From Bradyrhizobium sp. AZCC 1610 (GTDB lineage: Bacteria; Pseudomonadota; Alphaproteobacteria; Rhizobiales; Xanthobacteraceae): a DNA stretch of 64,000 nucleotides. Positions 1 through 10,142 of this stretch are shown piece by piece. Within the stretch, counting starts at the first letter, position 1. Each line of letters opens with the position of its first letter. The stretch spans positions 7,039,001 to 7,103,000 of the forward strand of contig NZ_JAZHRR010000001.1 in assembly GCF_036924515.1 (NCBI RefSeq). Direction: 5' to 3'. A model generated the notes under the pieces. The model was given only the letters and a program-made list of their open reading frames with translations, made no database searches and had not been told where the DNA came from. The translations under genes and the position numbers were made by a program.

Positions 1-1478
1 ATTCGGCGCTGGCCGCGCTGCTCGGCGCGGGCGCCGCCGCGGATGCTTTCCTGGCGGCGTTTCAGCTGGTGAATGTCATCAGGCGGCTGTTGACCGAGGG
101 CGGGCTGAACGCGGCGCTGGTACCGGCATGGCTGCGGGTGCGTGAAACCGATGGGGCTGTGGCAGCGGCGGCGTTCGCGGGGCGCGTGCTCGGCACGGTG
201 ACAACAGCGTTGATCGCAGCCACAGCGGTGCTCGCGCTGGCGATGCCGCTTGTGATCACAGCGCTGGCGCCGGGGTTCTCGGGGCGCGAGACGCTGCAGC
301 TCGCCACCGACAATGCGCGGCTGATGCTGCCGTACCTCGCCTTTGCAGGGCCAGTGACCGTGATGATGGCATTGTTGAACGCGCAAGGCCGTTTTGCGCT
401 GACGGCGTTTTCGCCGCTGCTATTTAATATCGCGCTGATCGCGGTGATGGTCGTCCTGCTCGCCATACGGCCGGATGCGGTGCTATCAGCGCAAATCGTC
501 GCCGCGACTGTCGGCATTGCCGGGCTGTTGCAGCTATCGGTGCTGGTGTTGCGCCGTGGCGGCAACATCGCCGGATCTTTGCGGATTTCGTTCGATGCGG
601 AAATCCGCGGCTTCCTGGCCAAGGCCGCGCCCGGCATGATGGCGTCGAGCGCGCCGCAGCTGCTGATGGTGGCAGGCGCGATCATCGCGTCGTCGTCGCC
701 GTCGGCGGTGTCGTGGCTCTATTTTGCAGGCCGCCTGGTCGAGCTGCCGCTCGGCATCGTCGGCGTCGCCATGGGCACGGTGCTGATCCCGGAATTGACG
801 CGCGCGGTTCGGGCCGAGGATCGCGCCGCCGTGGCGCATGCGGAATCGCGCGGGCTTGAACTCGCGGTTGGGCTGGCGCTGCCGGCCACGCTCGGGCTGA
901 TGGTGCTGAGCGAGCCAATCGTGCGGCTGTTGTTCGAGCATGGCGCCTTCACGGCTGATGACACGAAAGCCACCGCCCGCGCGCTGATGTGGCTGACGCT
1001 GGCGCTGCCGGCGCATGTGCTGATGAAAGCATTATCGCCGGCGTTCTTCGCGCGCGAGGATACGATGACGCCGCTGGTCGCAGCACTCAAGGGCGTGGTG
1101 CTGGCGATCGCTATCGCCTTCCTGCTCAGCCATTGGTACGGCACTGAGGGCATTGCGGCGGCGATTGCGCTTGGCGCGTGGAGCATGGCGTTCAGCCTGA
1201 TCCGCCGCGGCGCCGAGACGTTTGGATTCTCGATCGATGCAGAAGCGCGGCGGCGGCTGCCGCGCATCGCGCTATCAGCGCTCGCGATGGGCGCGCTGCT
1301 GTGGCTGGCGACGCGGTCGCTGCCGGCGCTCAGTTCGGACGCGCACGGGTTTGTGCAGGCCGTCCTGTGGCTTGCCGTGATAGCGGCGGGAATTGCGATT
1401 TACGGCCTGTTTCTGCGGCTTCTCCGCGTCACCGGCTGGCGCGAGGCGGTTAACGCCTTCAGGCAATCCAAGGTCTAG
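1..1478 (+). CDS. murJ: MurJ (MviN) lipid II flippase, 5' partial
   Basis: This is the C-terminal 491 residues of a MurJ/MviN-type MOP-superfamily flippase, which moves lipid II across the inner membrane for peptidoglycan synthesis. The frame is open from base 3 and has no start in the window, so the true N terminus lies upstream. The first visible residues (GAGAAADAFLAAF, then a Val-Ile-Arg-Arg-Leu-Leu-Thr-Glu-Gly run) match the conserved early MurJ region around TM1-2, so only a short N-terminal piece is missing. Many hydrophobic helices follow, and a conserved FEHGAFTADDT loop lies mid-protein. The stop is followed 67 bp later by trpS on the same strand. Assignment is by family motif. Confidence 0.93.
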   Translation, partial: SALAALLGAGAAADAFLAAFQLVNVIRRLLTEGGLNAALVPAWLRVRETDGAVAAAAFAGRVLGTVTTALIAATAVLALAMPLVITALAPGFSGRETLQLATDNARLMLPYLAFAGPVTVMMALLNAQGRFALTAFSPLLFNIALIAVMVVLLAIRPDAVLSAQIVAATVGIAGLLQLSVLVLRRGGNIAGSLRISFDAEIRGFLAKAAPGMMASSAPQLLMVAGAIIASSSPSAVSWLYFAGRLVELPLGIVGVAMGTVLIPELTRAVRAEDRAAVAHAESRGLELAVGLALPATLGLMVLSEPIVRLLFEHGAFTADDTKATARALMWLTLALPAHVLMKALSPAFFAREDTMTPLVAALKGVVLAIAIAFLLSHWYGTEGIAAAIALGAWSMAFSLIRRGAETFGFSIDAEARRRLPRIALSALAMGALLWLATRSLPALSSDAHGFVQAVLWLAVIAAGIAIYGLFLRLLRVTGWREAVNAFRQSKV

Positions 1479-1545
1479 CGGCTTGCGCGAATAGCCCCTG
1501 CGTGGCAAACGACAGCGCGAAACAGGCATCCTCGGGAAGCTGACT

Positions 1546-2598
1546 ATGGCTTTTGTTGAAAAAGTATTTTCCGGCGTTCAGCCGACGGGCAATCTGCATC
1601 TCGGCAATTACCTCGGCGCGATCGTCAACTTCGTGAAGATGCAGGAAACCCATGACTGCATCTATTGCGTCGTCGACATGCACGCGATCACGCAAGGCGT
1701 GGACGTCTGGGGCGGTCCGACGGAGCTTGCCCGCAACACGCGCGAGGTCACCGCGGCCTTCATCGCCGCCGGCATCGATCCGAACAAGCACATCGTGTTC
1801 AACCAGAGCCAGGTCGCCGGCCATGCCGAGCTGACCTGGATCTTCAATTGCGTGGCGCGGGTCGGCTGGCTCAGCCGCATGACGCAGTTCAAGGAGAAGG
1901 CCGGCAAGGACCGCGAGAACGCGTCCGTCGGGCTGTACGATTATCCGGTGCTGATGGCGGCGGATATTCTGCTCTATCGCGCCACGCATGTGCCTGTCGG
2001 CGAGGACCAGAAGCAGCATCTGGAGCTGTCGCGGGACATCGCGCAAAAGTTCAACAACGATTTTGGCGATTCGATTCGCGGCCACGGCTTCAATGACGGG
2101 CTGTTCTTCCCGCAACCCGAACCGCTGATCACGGGGCCGGCGACGCGGGTGATGTCGCTTCGCGACGGCACCAAGAAGATGTCGAAGTCGGATGCCTCGG
2201 ACAATTCGCGCATCAACCTGACCGACGATGCCGACACCATCGCGCAGAAAATCCGCAAGGCGAAGACCGATCCGGAACCGCTGCCGTCGGAGGAAAAAGG
2301 CCTGGAGAGCCGGCCCGAGGCCGACAACCTCGTCGGCATCTATGCGGCGCTGTCCGAGCGCAGCAAGGCCGACGTTTTGAAGGAATTCGGCGGCGGGCAG
2401 TTCTCCAGCTTCAAGAACGCGCTGGTGGAACTTTGCGTGGCAAAACTCTCGCCGATCGCTTCCGAAATGAAACGTCTGGTCGCCGACCCCGGCCATGTCG
2501 ACAAAATATTGATCGACGGCGCCGACCGCGCCCGCGTCATCGCCGACGAAACCATGCGCGCGGCCAAGGATATCATCGGTTTCATCCGAAAGAGCTAG
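1546..2598 (+). CDS. trpS: Tryptophanyl-tRNA synthetase
   Basis: Class I aminoacyl-tRNA synthetase that charges tRNA-Trp. The 350 residues carry the signatures of the family: an N-terminal Rossmann fold with the HIGH-like segment [10 protein letters not shown] at about residues 15-24, and the KMSKS loop (KKMSKSDAS) at about 209. Length is normal for bacterial TrpS. The ATG at 1546 is followed directly by the conserved beta strand VFSGVQPTG. It follows murJ on the same strand, a common Rhizobiales arrangement. No leader peptide or attenuator is visible in the short gap. Confidence 0.97.
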   Translation: MAFVEKVFSGVQPTGNLHLGNYLGAIVNFVKMQETHDCIYCVVDMHAITQGVDVWGGPTELARNTREVTAAFIAAGIDPNKHIVFNQSQVAGHAELTWIFNCVARVGWLSRMTQFKEKAGKDRENASVGLYDYPVLMAADILLYRATHVPVGEDQKQHLELSRDIAQKFNNDFGDSIRGHGFNDGLFFPQPEPLITGPATRVMSLRDGTKKMSKSDASDNSRINLTDDADTIAQKIRKAKTDPEPLPSEEKGLESRPEADNLVGIYAALSERSKADVLKEFGGGQFSSFKNALVELCVAKLSPIASEMKRLVADPGHVDKILIDGADRARVIADETMRAAKDIIGFIRKS

Positions 2599-2599
2599 A

Positions 2600-2662
2600 G
2601 ATTCTTGTTTTGACGCGTTTTCTTCACGCGAACCGGTACCCACTTCGCTCGAAAACGCTATG
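2600..2662. repeat. Interspersed palindromic repeat between trpS and usp
   Basis: An inverted repeat with arms gcgttttc (about 2614-2621) and gaaaacgc (about 2651-2658) around a central acgcgaaccggtaccc stretch. From memory, closely similar units (tgacgcgttttc...gaaaacgct) recur between genes in Bradyrhizobium genomes. It lies upstream of the stress-protein start and could form a hairpin in the transcript. Confidence 0.5.
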
Positions 2663-2752
2663 GCTCTCGCGGCGTTGCAACAGCGACGCCGCTTGTCGAA
2701 GGCGGCTGCGCCGTGGCACCATGCGGCGGTTTGGCGCAGCACCGGGACATGC

Positions 2753-3247
2753 ATGACCACCCAGCGACGAAGCTACGAAACGGGTCACAAGCCAAAATGC
2801 CTTGTCATCGTTGACGACACCGCGGAGTGGGACCGCGCGGTGTACTACGCCAGCCGCTGGGCGGTGCGGGTCGGCGGCGGCGTGGTGATGCTGCGCATCA
2901 TCGCCATCGAGGACCAGAACCAGCAATGGCTGGGGGTAGCCGACCTGATGCGCGCCGAGGCCGAGGACGCCGCCAATGAAGCGCTCGACCGCGCCGCCGG
3001 CCGCGCCAACGGCATCGCCGCAATCACGCCGGAGCGGGTGATTCGCGAGGGCGATCCGACCGCCCAGATACTCGATGTGATCGACAAGGACGTCGATATT
3101 TCGATGCTGGTGCTGGCGGCCAATCCAGGCCCCGAGGGCCCCGGCCCCCTGATCAGCATGATGGCGCAGGCCGCTGGCTCGTTCCCGATTCCCGTCGTCA
3201 TCGTTTCCGGCGATCTCAGCGATTCGGACATCGACGGCCTGTCCTAA
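2753..3247 (+). CDS. Universal stress protein (UspA family)
   Basis: Cytoplasmic UspA-fold protein of 164 residues. A beta strand CLVIVDDTAEWDRAVYYA opens the domain, and the C-terminal nucleotide-binding stretch appears as LVLAANPGPEGPGPLIS followed by PIPVVIVSG. This resembles the G-2x-G-9x-G-S/T loop, but the glycine spacing is not clean. I chose the ATG at 2753 (MTTQRRSY) because the longer open frame upstream runs into an intergenic repeat and encodes no recognisable sequence. The stress or partner is not known. It sits between trpS and nfu without overlap. Confidence 0.88.
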   Translation: MTTQRRSYETGHKPKCLVIVDDTAEWDRAVYYASRWAVRVGGGVVMLRIIAIEDQNQQWLGVADLMRAEAEDAANEALDRAAGRANGIAAITPERVIREGDPTAQILDVIDKDVDISMLVLAANPGPEGPGPLISMMAQAAGSFPIPVVIVSGDLSDSDIDGLS

Positions 3248-3364
3248 GGCTTGATTTACCTGCGGAATTGCTGATCTGCGCCCCTTGATCGTGCACGCCC
3301 CGTCGCCATCTGCTATGGGAAGCCCCACGCGCCGGCCTTGAACCGGCGACGCCGGAGAAAAGCA

Positions 3365-3934
3365 ATGTTCATTCAAACCGAAGCCACGCCCAATCCCGCC
3401 ACCCTGAAATTCATTCCAGGCCGTACCGTGCTCGACACCGGCACGATGGAATTCGCCAGCCGCGAAGCCGCCGCCCGCTCGCCGCTCGCCGAGCGTCTGT
3501 TCGACGTGCCCGGCATCTCCGGCGTGTTCTACGGCTACGATTTCGTCACCGTGACCAAGGCGGACGGCGACTGGCAGCACCTCAAGCCCGCGATCCTCGG
3601 CGCCATCATGGAGCACTACATGTCCGGCGCGCCGCTGCTGGCGGACGGGACTGCCGGCAACGACGAGGCCACCGACGAGGAAGGCGAGTTCTTCAACGAG
3701 GCCGACGCCGATACGGTCGCGACCATCAAGGACCTGATCGAGACGCGGGTGCGGCCGGCGGTGGCCAATGACGGCGGCGACATCACCTTCCGTGGCTTCA
3801 AGGACGGCGTCGTCTACCTCAACATGAAGGGCTCCTGCGCCGGCTGCCCGTCCTCGACGGCGACGCTGCAGCACGGCATCCAGAATCTGCTGAGGCATTT
3901 CGTGCCCGACGTGGTCGAAGTCCGGCCGGTGTGA
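3365..3934 (+). CDS. NifU-like iron-sulfur scaffold (Nfu/NfuA type)
   Basis: Fe-S cluster carrier of 189 residues. The N-terminal Nfu_N domain (about 1-90) starts with FIQTEATPNPATLKF. The C-terminal NifU domain (about 110-185) carries the cluster-binding CAGC (Cys-Ala-Gly-Cys) in KGSCAGCPSS. This is the alphaproteobacterial and mitochondrial NFU1 arrangement. The ATG at 3365 follows a purine-rich cggagaaaagca; a start 27 bp upstream is possible but adds only an Arg-rich stretch. It probably delivers clusters to radical-SAM and respiratory enzymes. MiaB, an Fe-S enzyme, is encoded 5 kb downstream. Confidence 0.93.
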   Translation: MFIQTEATPNPATLKFIPGRTVLDTGTMEFASREAAARSPLAERLFDVPGISGVFYGYDFVTVTKADGDWQHLKPAILGAIMEHYMSGAPLLADGTAGNDEATDEEGEFFNEADADTVATIKDLIETRVRPAVANDGGDITFRGFKDGVVYLNMKGSCAGCPSSTATLQHGIQNLLRHFVPDVVEVRPV

Positions 3935-3943
3935 GTTGGTGTC

Positions 3944-4033
3944 GTAGGGTGGGCAAAGGCGCGTGAGCGCCGTGCCCACCATCGTTTATCCGTGTCGTCG
4001 CATGGTGGGCACGCTTCGCTTTGCCCACCCTAC
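3944..4033. repeat. Interspersed palindromic repeat (gtagggtgggcaaag family)
   Basis: Perfect 15-bp outer arms, gtagggtgggcaaag at 3944-3958 and its reverse complement at 4019-4033, with a second inner pair (cgtgcccaccat, 3971-3982, against atggtgggcacg, 4002-4013). The whole unit can fold into a long hairpin. A related, degraded copy is seen at about 59262. It lies between nfu and tsaB. Confidence 0.8.
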
Positions 4034-4082
4034 GCGCCGCAAAACATGACGTGATGATTGCGCGTCTGCTATACCTCTCCTC

Positions 4083-4784
4083 ATGCTGATCCTCGCCATC
4101 GATACCGCGCTTGATTCCTGCGCCGCGGCCGTGCTCGACACCAGCGCAGGCGGGGTCATCGCGCAAGAATCGCAGGCGATGAAGCGCGGTCATGCCGAAG
4201 CCCTGATGCCGCTGATCGCGCGCGTGATGAAGGCATCCGGCGTTGCCTTTGCCGCGCTCGACCGCATCGCCGCGACGACCGGTCCCGGCAGCTTTACCGG
4301 ATTGCGCGTCGGCCTTTCCGCCGCCCGCGGCATAGCGCTCGCCGCCGGCAAGCCGGTCGTCGGCGTGACGACACTGACCGCGTTTGCCGCCCCCATCGTC
4401 AGCGAGACCAGCGAGCATCCGGTGATATCCGCCGTCGATGCGCGGCATGATCATGTCTATTTCCAGATGCTGGGCGGCGACGGCCGTTCGCTCATCAAGG
4501 CGAAAGTGGCGCCAATCGCGGAAGCGCTCGACGCAGCGCGCTTCGGCACGCCGCATCTGATAGGCAATGCCGCGAAAATTCTCGCCGACCGCTGGCCGAC
4601 CGATGCAGCGCCGCCCTTCAGAATCGATCAGCAGGCCGCGCCCGATATCGCCTGGGTGGCGTGGCTGGGGGCCGCCGTCAATCCCGAAAGCTCACCGGCA
4701 CGGCCCTATTATCTGCGCGCGCCCGATGCCAAGCCGCCGAAGGATCCGCTGGCGAGCGCAGCACAGCCGCCGGCCTCGCGATGA
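4083..4784 (+). CDS. tsaB: tRNA t6A biosynthesis protein TsaB
   Basis: TsaB (YeaZ) is the ASKHA-fold partner of TsaD in the complex that installs N6-threonylcarbamoyl on adenosine 37 of ANN-reading tRNAs. The 233 residues open with LILAIDTALDSCAAAVLD and contain the conserved GPGSFTGLRVGLSAARGIA segment at about 70-88, typical of TsaB. Length is normal. The stop overlaps the rimI start (ATGA at 4781-4784), so the two are translationally coupled. TsaE, a third component of the complex, is encoded at 56472. Confidence 0.95.
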   Translation: MLILAIDTALDSCAAAVLDTSAGGVIAQESQAMKRGHAEALMPLIARVMKASGVAFAALDRIAATTGPGSFTGLRVGLSAARGIALAAGKPVVGVTTLTAFAAPIVSETSEHPVISAVDARHDHVYFQMLGGDGRSLIKAKVAPIAEALDAARFGTPHLIGNAAKILADRWPTDAAPPFRIDQQAAPDIAWVAWLGAAVNPESSPARPYYLRAPDAKPPKDPLASAAQPPASR

Positions 4785-5263
4785 CATGGCTCTCCGAATG
4801 GTGGAGCGGCGGCACGGCCGTGATCGAACCGGCCAGCCAGCGCGACGCGACGCGTCTGGCGCAACTGCATGGCGCATCGTTTCACCGCGGCTGGGGCGAA
4901 GGTGAATTCGAGGTCATGCTGACCGAGCGCAATACGCTCGTTCACCGGCTCAGACAGGGGCGCAAGATTATCGGCTTTGCGGTGTCGCGCATAGCGGCCG
5001 ACGAGGCGGAGTTACTGTCGATCGCCATCGATGCGACCCAACGTGGCCGCGGTCTGTCGCGCAACCTGTTGCTGACGCATCTCGGTCATCTCGCAGGCCG
5101 CGGCGTACGCAAGGTGTTCCTCGAGGTCGAAGAAAATAATCAGCCGGCGCGGCGGCTGTATGAATGGGCCGGATTTGAGGTCGTTGGCCGCCGGGAACGC
5201 TATTATCAGCAGCCCGGCGGCGAGCAATTGAATGCACTTCTGATGCGGCGTGACTTGTCGTAA
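4781..5263 (+). CDS. rimI: Ribosomal protein S18 alanine N-acetyltransferase RimI-like
   Basis: GNAT-fold N-acetyltransferase of 160 residues. The acetyl-CoA-binding loop is visible as QRGRGLSRNLLLTHL (about 88-102), followed by FLEVEENNQPARRLYEWAGFEVVGRRERYY, the standard RimI ending. I chose the ATG at 4781, which overlaps the tsaB stop, over a longer frame that lies inside tsaB. Pairing with tsaB is widespread in bacteria and supports RimI over other GNATs. It may act on S18 or on other N termini; substrate is inferred from family. Confidence 0.92.
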   Translation: MTWLSEWWSGGTAVIEPASQRDATRLAQLHGASFHRGWGEGEFEVMLTERNTLVHRLRQGRKIIGFAVSRIAADEAELLSIAIDATQRGRGLSRNLLLTHLGHLAGRGVRKVFLEVEENNQPARRLYEWAGFEVVGRRERYYQQPGGEQLNALLMRRDLS

Positions 5264-5315
5264 TGTGCGCCGGGTGGCAAAAGACCCCCGACCTGCGTCC
5301 GAAGGCCCTGAGACC

Positions 5316-5765
5316 ATGCCCGTACTGAAATCCCCGCCTGCGCACAAGAATACCGGCATCGAGGCCCGCTGCGCCGCCACCGGTATGCGCATGACCGAAC
5401 AGCGCCGGGTGATCGCGCGCGTGCTGGCCGATTCGGTCGACCATCCCGACGTCGAGGAACTTTACCGGCGCTGTGTCGCGGTCGACGACAAGATCTCGAT
5501 CTCGACGGTGTATCGCACCGTCAAGTTGTTCGAAGACGCCGGGATCATCGAGCGGCACGATTTCCGCGAGGGGCGCGCGCGCTACGAGCAGATGCCCGAT
5601 AGCCACCACGATCATCTGATCAATCTGCGCGACGGCAAGGTGATCGAGTTCACCTCCGAGGAGATCGAGAAATTGCAGGCCGAGATCGCCCGCAAGCTCG
5701 GCTACAAGCTGGTCGATCATCGGCTGGAATTGTATTGCGTGCCGCTCGACGAAGAGAAATCTTGA
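5316..5765 (+). CDS. fur: Fur family transcriptional regulator (Fur/Mur)
   Basis: Metal-responsive repressor of the Fur family, 149 residues from ATG 5316. It has the N-terminal winged helix (GMRMTEQRRVIARVLADS through STVYRTVKLFEDAGIIERHDF) and the dimerisation domain with the metal-site region DSHHDHLINLRDGKVIEF. It lacks the CxxC zinc motif found in E. coli Fur. In Rhizobiales, orthologues respond to manganese (Mur) or iron (Fur of Bradyrhizobium). An upstream in-frame start at 5250 overlaps rimI but adds unconserved residues. It lies in a tsaB-rimI-fur unit. A likely target is irr at 38061, which has a matching hexamer in its promoter. Confidence 0.93.
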   Translation: MPVLKSPPAHKNTGIEARCAATGMRMTEQRRVIARVLADSVDHPDVEELYRRCVAVDDKISISTVYRTVKLFEDAGIIERHDFREGRARYEQMPDSHHDHLINLRDGKVIEFTSEEIEKLQAEIARKLGYKLVDHRLELYCVPLDEEKS

Positions 5766-5777
5766 TCGCGTGCCAAC

Positions 5778-6458
5778 TTGAATCCGAATTTCGATCTGGT
5801 CATCTTCGACTGCGATGGCGTGCTGGTCGACAGCGAAGTCATTTCGTGTCGTGCCCATGCGGAGACGCTGACGCGTCATGGCTATCCGATCACTTCCGAA
5901 CAGGTGCTCGTTCGCTTTCTCGGCGTGTCTGACCGCGAGGCGCGCCAAACGATCGAGCGCGAGATCGACCGGAAGCTGCCTGATGACTTCGAACAACAGG
6001 TGAAGGCGGCCACGCTGAAATTTTACGAGGGCGATTTGCAGGCGATCGCGCATGTCGGCAAGGCGATCGGCGCGATACGCCTGCCCAAATGCGTCGCTTC
6101 CAGCGGAACGCCCGAAAAGATTCGCCACGGCCTCACCTGCGCCGGCCTCTACGACCAACTCGCGCCGCATATTTTCTCCGCGACGCAGGTCAGCCGCGGC
6201 AAGCCCGCGCCCGATCTGTTTCTATTCGCGGCCGAGCAAATGAACGCACCGCCCGAACGCTGCATCGTGATCGAAGATAGCGTTCCCGGTGTCACCGGCG
6301 GCCGCGCCGCCGGGATGACGGTGCTCGGTTTCCACGGCGGCAGCCATTGTCAGCCGGGCCATGCCGAGATGCTGCGCGCCGCCGGTGCCGCCATGATCTT
6401 CGACGATATGCGGCAACTGCCCGACCTGATTGCGCGCATCGGTCGAACGGCCGGTTAA
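5778..6458 (+). CDS. HAD-superfamily hydrolase (phosphoglycolate/sugar-phosphatase-like)
   Basis: Haloacid-dehalogenase-fold phosphatase of 226 residues. Motif I is DCDGVLVDSE (nucleophile Asp near residue 9), motif II is the SSG of CVASSGTPEKI, motif III the Lys of RGKPAPDLF, and motif IV the acidic pair in CIVIEDSVPGV. The cap insertion after motif I is of the small alpha-helical beta-phosphoglucomutase/YieH class. The start is TTG at 5778, 12 bp after the fur stop. The substrate cannot be told from sequence. Confidence 0.88.
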   Translation: MNPNFDLVIFDCDGVLVDSEVISCRAHAETLTRHGYPITSEQVLVRFLGVSDREARQTIEREIDRKLPDDFEQQVKAATLKFYEGDLQAIAHVGKAIGAIRLPKCVASSGTPEKIRHGLTCAGLYDQLAPHIFSATQVSRGKPAPDLFLFAAEQMNAPPERCIVIEDSVPGVTGGRAAGMTVLGFHGGSHCQPGHAEMLRAAGAAMIFDDMRQLPDLIARIGRTAG

Positions 6459-6558
6459 TCCTGCATCGCATGGTTGAAGTCCGGCGTCACTGCCGGCATC
6501 AGATCAAGAATCTTGCCGCGAGTTAACTGGGCGCGAGACCCGCAGGTGATAGTTTCCG

Positions 6559-8571
6559 ATGGACCTGCGTGAGGGGAGCGCGCGCATCGTGAAATTACCT
6601 GACAGCCAGATATCAAAGGCAGCCTTGATGTTGAAGGCGGCCTTGCCGCTCACGCTCGTTGCGGCGGTGGCTGTGCTTGCGCGAACCTGGCAGCTTTCGC
6701 AGAACGATTTTGCAAGGCAGTACTACGCCGCAGGCGTGCGCAGCATGCTGGGTAGCTGGCACAATTTCATCTTCAACGCGTTCGACCCCGCAGGCTTTGT
6801 TTCCATCGACAAGCCGCCCGTGGCGATCTGGCTGCAGGTCGCCAGCGCCAAGCTGTTCGGCTTTGGCGCGCTTCCGATCCTGCTTGCCCAGGTGATGGCG
6901 GGATTGGCCGCGATCCTCTTGATTTACGTTCTGGTGCGGAAATATTGGGGCGGGACGGCGGGGGCTATCGCCGCGCTGTCGCTCGCGCTCAGCCCGGTCA
7001 ATGTTGCCGTCGACCGCTCCAACAATACCGATAGCTGTCTCATCCTGGTGCTGCTGGCCGGCGTGTGGCTCGCGATGCGCGCGGCCGAAACCGGCCGGCT
7101 CGCGATGTACTGCGCCGCGATGGCCGCGCTCGGCGTAGGCTTCAACGTCAAGATGGGAACTGCGCTGGTGCTGGCTCCCGTGCTGGCCTTGACGTTCAGC
7201 CTCGCGCAGCCGGCGGCTCCAGTCACCTGGCATGTCCGGCGACAGGCCATCGCGGGCATCGCCCTCGTCGCCGTCTCGCTGTCATGGGCGATCCTCTTCG
7301 ATCTCACGCCGGTTCGCGACCGGCCCTATGCGGGCAGCACCAAACACAACTCCATGCTGGAGCTTGCGCTAGTGCACAATGGCGCAGCCCGCTTCGTTAC
7401 GCCCGCAGGCATTCCGGCAAACTCCGCATCCACCATCTCGGGCGAGACGGCGCCTGCAAGCGCGCAAGTTCGGCCGCAGCCCGTTATGACCGACGACTCG
7501 GCAACAGGCCCTCTCCGCCTGTTTCGGCCGAGGGCCGCGACACAGTTCGCCTGGCTGCTTCCGCTCGCGCTCGCGGGCCTCGTTCTCGCCTGGTCGGACA
7601 CACGGGGTCCGGGCGCGCCCGTGTCACGCCGCATCAGCGCCGGTGTGTGGACCGGCTGGCTCGTGATGTACTGGATCGTGCTCAGCTTTGCGGGCGGATT
7701 GATCCACACCTACTACGTCGCCGTGCTCGGTCCGCCACTCGCCGTGTTTTCCGGCATCGCCGTCGCCGGGTTCTGGTCGAGGTGGAAAGCGGGCAAGCCA
7801 GGGCGGATATATTTGCCGCTGATCATCGTGGCCACGGCCGCCTGGCAAACCTATCTCTGCATGGCGCAGTCCGAGGGAATCGGATCCGATTGGCTCAGCC
7901 TGACATGGCTGACGTCGATCGGGATCGCCGGGATTTGCGCGGCCGTCCTTTATGCATTGCCGCAGCAGGGCAGCAGATTCGCAATACTGTTCGCAGGCGC
8001 GGCCATCGGCGCGCTGCTCGTTGCGCCTGCCTTGACCGCCGCGAGCGTCGTTCTGAGACGCCCCAACATCGCGGCGCCGGTTGCCAATATGACCGCCCTG
8101 CTCGCGCCGTCGGATACCGAGCGTGCGGCCTTGCGGACATCGCGGCTGGACGCCGCCCGCCAGAAGCTCACCGGCTACCTGATCGCCCATCGCGAGGCCG
8201 CAAAGTTTCTCGTCGCGGTCCCCAACGCCAACGTCGCTGCGCCGCTCATTATCGCGACCGGCCTGCCCGTCATGGCGATCGGCGGCTATCTCGGCGACGA
8301 TCCGATCCTGACGCCGTCGGACATCGAACGGCTGGCCTCGGACAGGCAACTGCGCTTCGTCATGCTTGGCGGATTTACCCTGGCGCCTGCAAAGCAGACG
8401 GCGGCGCTCGATCCGATCGCCCGATGGGTGCGCGCCAACGGCCGCCCCGTCGATCCAGAATTGTGGCGCCTGTCCGCATCGGCCGGCACCCCCTACCGCA
8501 TCAACCTCGGCAATGAATGGGTGGAGGTTCCGCCGCCCGAACTGTTCGATCTCTGGGGCAAGGCGGATTGA
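6559..8571 (+). CDS. GT39-family (ArnT/PMT-like) polytopic glycosyltransferase
   Basis: Inner-membrane glycosyltransferase of 670 residues with about a dozen hydrophobic helices. The first periplasmic loop has the PMT/ArnT signature: QYYAAGVRSMLGSWHNFIF, then SIDKPPVAIWLQV, then AVDRSNNTDS. Family members move a sugar from a polyprenyl phosphate to lipid A, protein or another glycan. The soluble C-terminal third (about 490-670) has no assignment. No good ribosome-binding site precedes ATG 6559; the Met codon at 6628 is an alternative. It stands alone between the HAD gene and miaB with gaps on both sides, so it looks inserted into an otherwise conserved core order. Confidence 0.82.
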   Translation: MDLREGSARIVKLPDSQISKAALMLKAALPLTLVAAVAVLARTWQLSQNDFARQYYAAGVRSMLGSWHNFIFNAFDPAGFVSIDKPPVAIWLQVASAKLFGFGALPILLAQVMAGLAAILLIYVLVRKYWGGTAGAIAALSLALSPVNVAVDRSNNTDSCLILVLLAGVWLAMRAAETGRLAMYCAAMAALGVGFNVKMGTALVLAPVLALTFSLAQPAAPVTWHVRRQAIAGIALVAVSLSWAILFDLTPVRDRPYAGSTKHNSMLELALVHNGAARFVTPAGIPANSASTISGETAPASAQVRPQPVMTDDSATGPLRLFRPRAATQFAWLLPLALAGLVLAWSDTRGPGAPVSRRISAGVWTGWLVMYWIVLSFAGGLIHTYYVAVLGPPLAVFSGIAVAGFWSRWKAGKPGRIYLPLIIVATAAWQTYLCMAQSEGIGSDWLSLTWLTSIGIAGICAAVLYALPQQGSRFAILFAGAAIGALLVAPALTAASVVLRRPNIAAPVANMTALLAPSDTERAALRTSRLDAARQKLTGYLIAHREAAKFLVAVPNANVAAPLIIATGLPVMAIGGYLGDDPILTPSDIERLASDRQLRFVMLGGFTLAPAKQTAALDPIARWVRANGRPVDPELWRLSASAGTPYRINLGNEWVEVPPPELFDLWGKAD

Positions 8572-8581
8572 GCCTGCCCGT

Positions 8582-8618
8582 CGTTCCGGGGGGATGCGTT
8601 CGCGCCCCGAAATGACGG
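8582..8618. repeat. Short palindromic repeat upstream of miaB
   Basis: The segment cgttccgggg...gcgccccgaaatgacgg resembles a longer element in the leuB leader (60582-60686), which also starts cgttccggga and ends ccccggaatggcg. It is probably a truncated interspersed repeat. Confidence 0.5.
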
Positions 8619-8704
8619 CCTCAACCGCTGGCTTTTTGGCCATTTAGGCTATATCTGAGCCCCAGCCGCCGTCAGGGCGCCTTTTCCACCAGCACTCAGG
8701 TTCC

Positions 8705-10138
<1,434 letters not shown>

Positions 10139-10142
10139 ACCC

